Assembly: GCA_013396915.1 (NCBI GenBank)
Contig: VWZL01003416.1
Span: forward strand, 9,269 to 73,268
Direction of reading: 5' to 3'
DNA length: 64,000 nucleotides
From: Stercorarius parasiticus
Taxonomy: Eukaryota > Chordata > Aves > Charadriiformes > Stercorariidae
In this document: one piece after another, positions 62,205 through 64,000 of the stretch
Numbering within the stretch: the stretch's first letter is position 1
Layout of the letters: every line of letters starts with the position of its first letter
Translations under genes and position numbers: made by a program
Notes under the pieces: generated by a model
Seen by the model: the letters and a program-made list of their open reading frames with translations, nothing else
Told to the model about the DNA's origin: nothing
Databases searched by the model: none

Positions 62205-64000
62205 GTACATTAAAAAAAAATAAATGCAGCTTTTGCTGCCTAAAGGGAGCAACTACTTATACTTACTGTGTACTTACAACAAGCTAGACCCCCATGATCA
62301 GATTCTTCTTGCTTAGACTCCGCTGAGATTCCTAGTTTGATTTTAGATGCATTTCAGCATCCGGAAGCATTTAAGCCTTAGAAAACTCCTTTAGGTGGAA
62401 TTTGGACTACATAAATCTGAATGCAGGAAGCCTTCCTGAACCCCACAGCGCGTGCTTTGTGCACGCATGCATGTGAGCACATGTATGTGCTCATCGGGGA
62501 AGCAAAAAGAAGGAACTGCAGCAGCAGACACATGACTCAGGGTGTGGGCGAGATTGGTAATATAACCCCAGTATTGCTGGATTATCAGCAAGTCTGGATC
62601 TTCATTCTGCAGCAGCTGGGCTACCTCCCAACAGGAAAATGCTGCAGGCAACATTTGTGCTTAGTAGTCAATTATCCATGGGAGCAGGTAAGGGATTAGT
62701 GACCAGGTAGGGTTCCACGCCTGTCAACAGGGCGAACACCATAGCTGCTCTGAAATATTTAGCGAAAGAGAGGAAATAATACAGCTTTTTCTGTTCTAAA
62801 CCACAAGTCCCTTGGATTTGAACTGAAGGAGAATTGTCTCCTTTTGCCGGAATTCCATGTGTGACATGTGGCTGAATGACATGTGGTTCAACATCATATT
62901 GCTGTGGGTGCTTAACGCATAGGTGTCCCCCGCTTCCATCTGTGCCTGCCTCTGTACTGCAGCCCACCACCCCTGCCTTTGCCTCGCTGCTTCTTGTGTA
63001 AAACCAATCATGGAAACACCTGGCTTGAACTGGAAAAAAAAATTTTTTTTTTTTCCCTAGGAATGCTGTGTTTCAGCCAGATCAGTTTCCCAACCTGATT
63101 CACAGCGTTGATGCAAAACCCAGGAGGACCAGCGCAACTGAGAGGGCAGAGCACAGAGGTACCAACCAGCAGCGAGGGGCAGCAGTAGCTGAGGTCTGAA
63201 CTGCTGCCAAAGACTTTGCATCATGAACCTGTGGCTGGAGCTGCAGTCCGGGGAACAAAACTCAGCCTAACCCAATTTGTGTGCTGAACAATGCAGAAAT
63301 ACCACAGGTTTAGCTGGTTTTTACCTCTGTCTTTGAATGAATTTAGGATTGCATCTTTCACCCAAAGAAACCTTATTAAGCAGCTTGTTTCCGCCAATGT
63401 AATTAATCAGGAGATGGCAAAAGATCGCTTTGTTTCATCCCAGATTTCAAACCCCATTTGTCTGCTCTTTCCTGGCCTGTCGAGACTCTCCCACCTGCTG
63501 AGTGTTCCGGGCAGTATATGGTCTCTTATTTTTAGCTATAGGTGACAGTAGCACATCTTTAAAGAAATCCCACTAATAATGTCTGTTAGTCTTTGAAAGC
63601 AATCAGGTCTTAACAAGCTTATCTTAACGTTTACCTGCCTGAAATTTCTTCTGCTCTCACTTTCTTAGCTTTCATTCTCTGAACCTGTGTCCCAAGTGGA
63701 AAAAAAACACCTGATCATTTAACTGATTTATCATAAAAAATAAAGGTGTACTTGTTTTTCCCTTCTTTAGCATTATATTTTGGCTCTTTAAAATGTAGCG
63801 TTTGCATCAGCTCACTTAAAATGTGTTTCCTTCATCCCCTGATTAATGTAGCTAAGTTCTTGTAAGTTTTGGATGCATAATTTACAGATTGCAAGAGCTT
63901 TCTCTTTTAAATTCAGTGAATTATATGTAAAAATACTCAGGTGCCATTTTTTTATTACTAAAATGGAGTCATAAAGTCAATCAATGAATGGAACTGAGCA
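62205..64000. other. AT-rich non-coding DNA, no gene recognised
   Basis: An A9T12 block at 63034-63054 forms a small palindrome. A CAG|GTAAGG donor-like site lies at about 62688-62692 (plus) without a supported exon. Nothing else was recognised. Confidence 0.6.
63034..63054. repeat. A9T12 palindromic tract
   Basis: Nine A followed directly by twelve T, bounded by GG and CC. This is a rigid A-tract and possible hairpin, with no further function evident. Confidence 0.9.

Noticed and set aside
1..64000. CRISPR arrays, operons, rRNA or phage-like modules
   Set aside because: None seen. The sequence has vertebrate features, and regular spaced repeats are absent.

Overview
This window looks like nuclear DNA from a bird. 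The main evidence is several 5'-truncated CR1 LINE copies. Their tails end in the avian CR1 signature, 8-bp units of the ATTCTATG type at the end of a 3' UTR reading 'ggtcccttccaaccc', and their open frames match the C-terminal end of the CR1 reverse-transcriptase protein. There is no bacterial or viral gene organisation. Open frames are short, overlap on both strands and lack consistent coding character. No complete protein-coding gene can be supported. The window is best read as intergenic or intronic avian DNA that may carry a few isolated exons.

Layout. Positions 1-16,100 are visibly C/G-rich in places and hold four substantial CR1 copies: about 1314-1975 (minus), 9140-9754 (plus), 11317-11672 (minus, internally deleted) and 15760-16096 (minus). 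A compact CpG-rich segment at 8579-8726 carries CRE and ETS/PU.1-type motifs. On the minus strand it is followed by a perfect CAG|GTAAGT splice donor at 8423/8422, a plausible promoter plus first exon. Positions 16,100-40,100 hold no recognisable transposon. They do contain the most exon-like open frame of the window, about 18510-18685 on the minus strand. Two related LTR-like repeats in opposite orientation lie at about 40125-40540 (minus) and 50620-51120 (plus). Each has a TATTTAAG box. A unique-looking, AT-rich segment at 41880-42235 resembles a conserved non-coding element, and an exon-like segment with a strong acceptor lies at 43498-43673 (plus). Positions 51,100-64,000 are AT-rich with simple repeats, a long poly(A) tract and one last CR1 tail (62015-62204, plus).

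Small N runs at 11522, 16422-16425, 20068 and 23689-23694 show this is draft assembly sequence. Two of them touch G or C homopolymers and one sits exactly at a deletion junction inside a CR1. All exon, promoter and conserved-element calls are inferences from splice signals, codon pattern and composition. None was checked against transcripts or other genomes, and none was assigned to a named gene.
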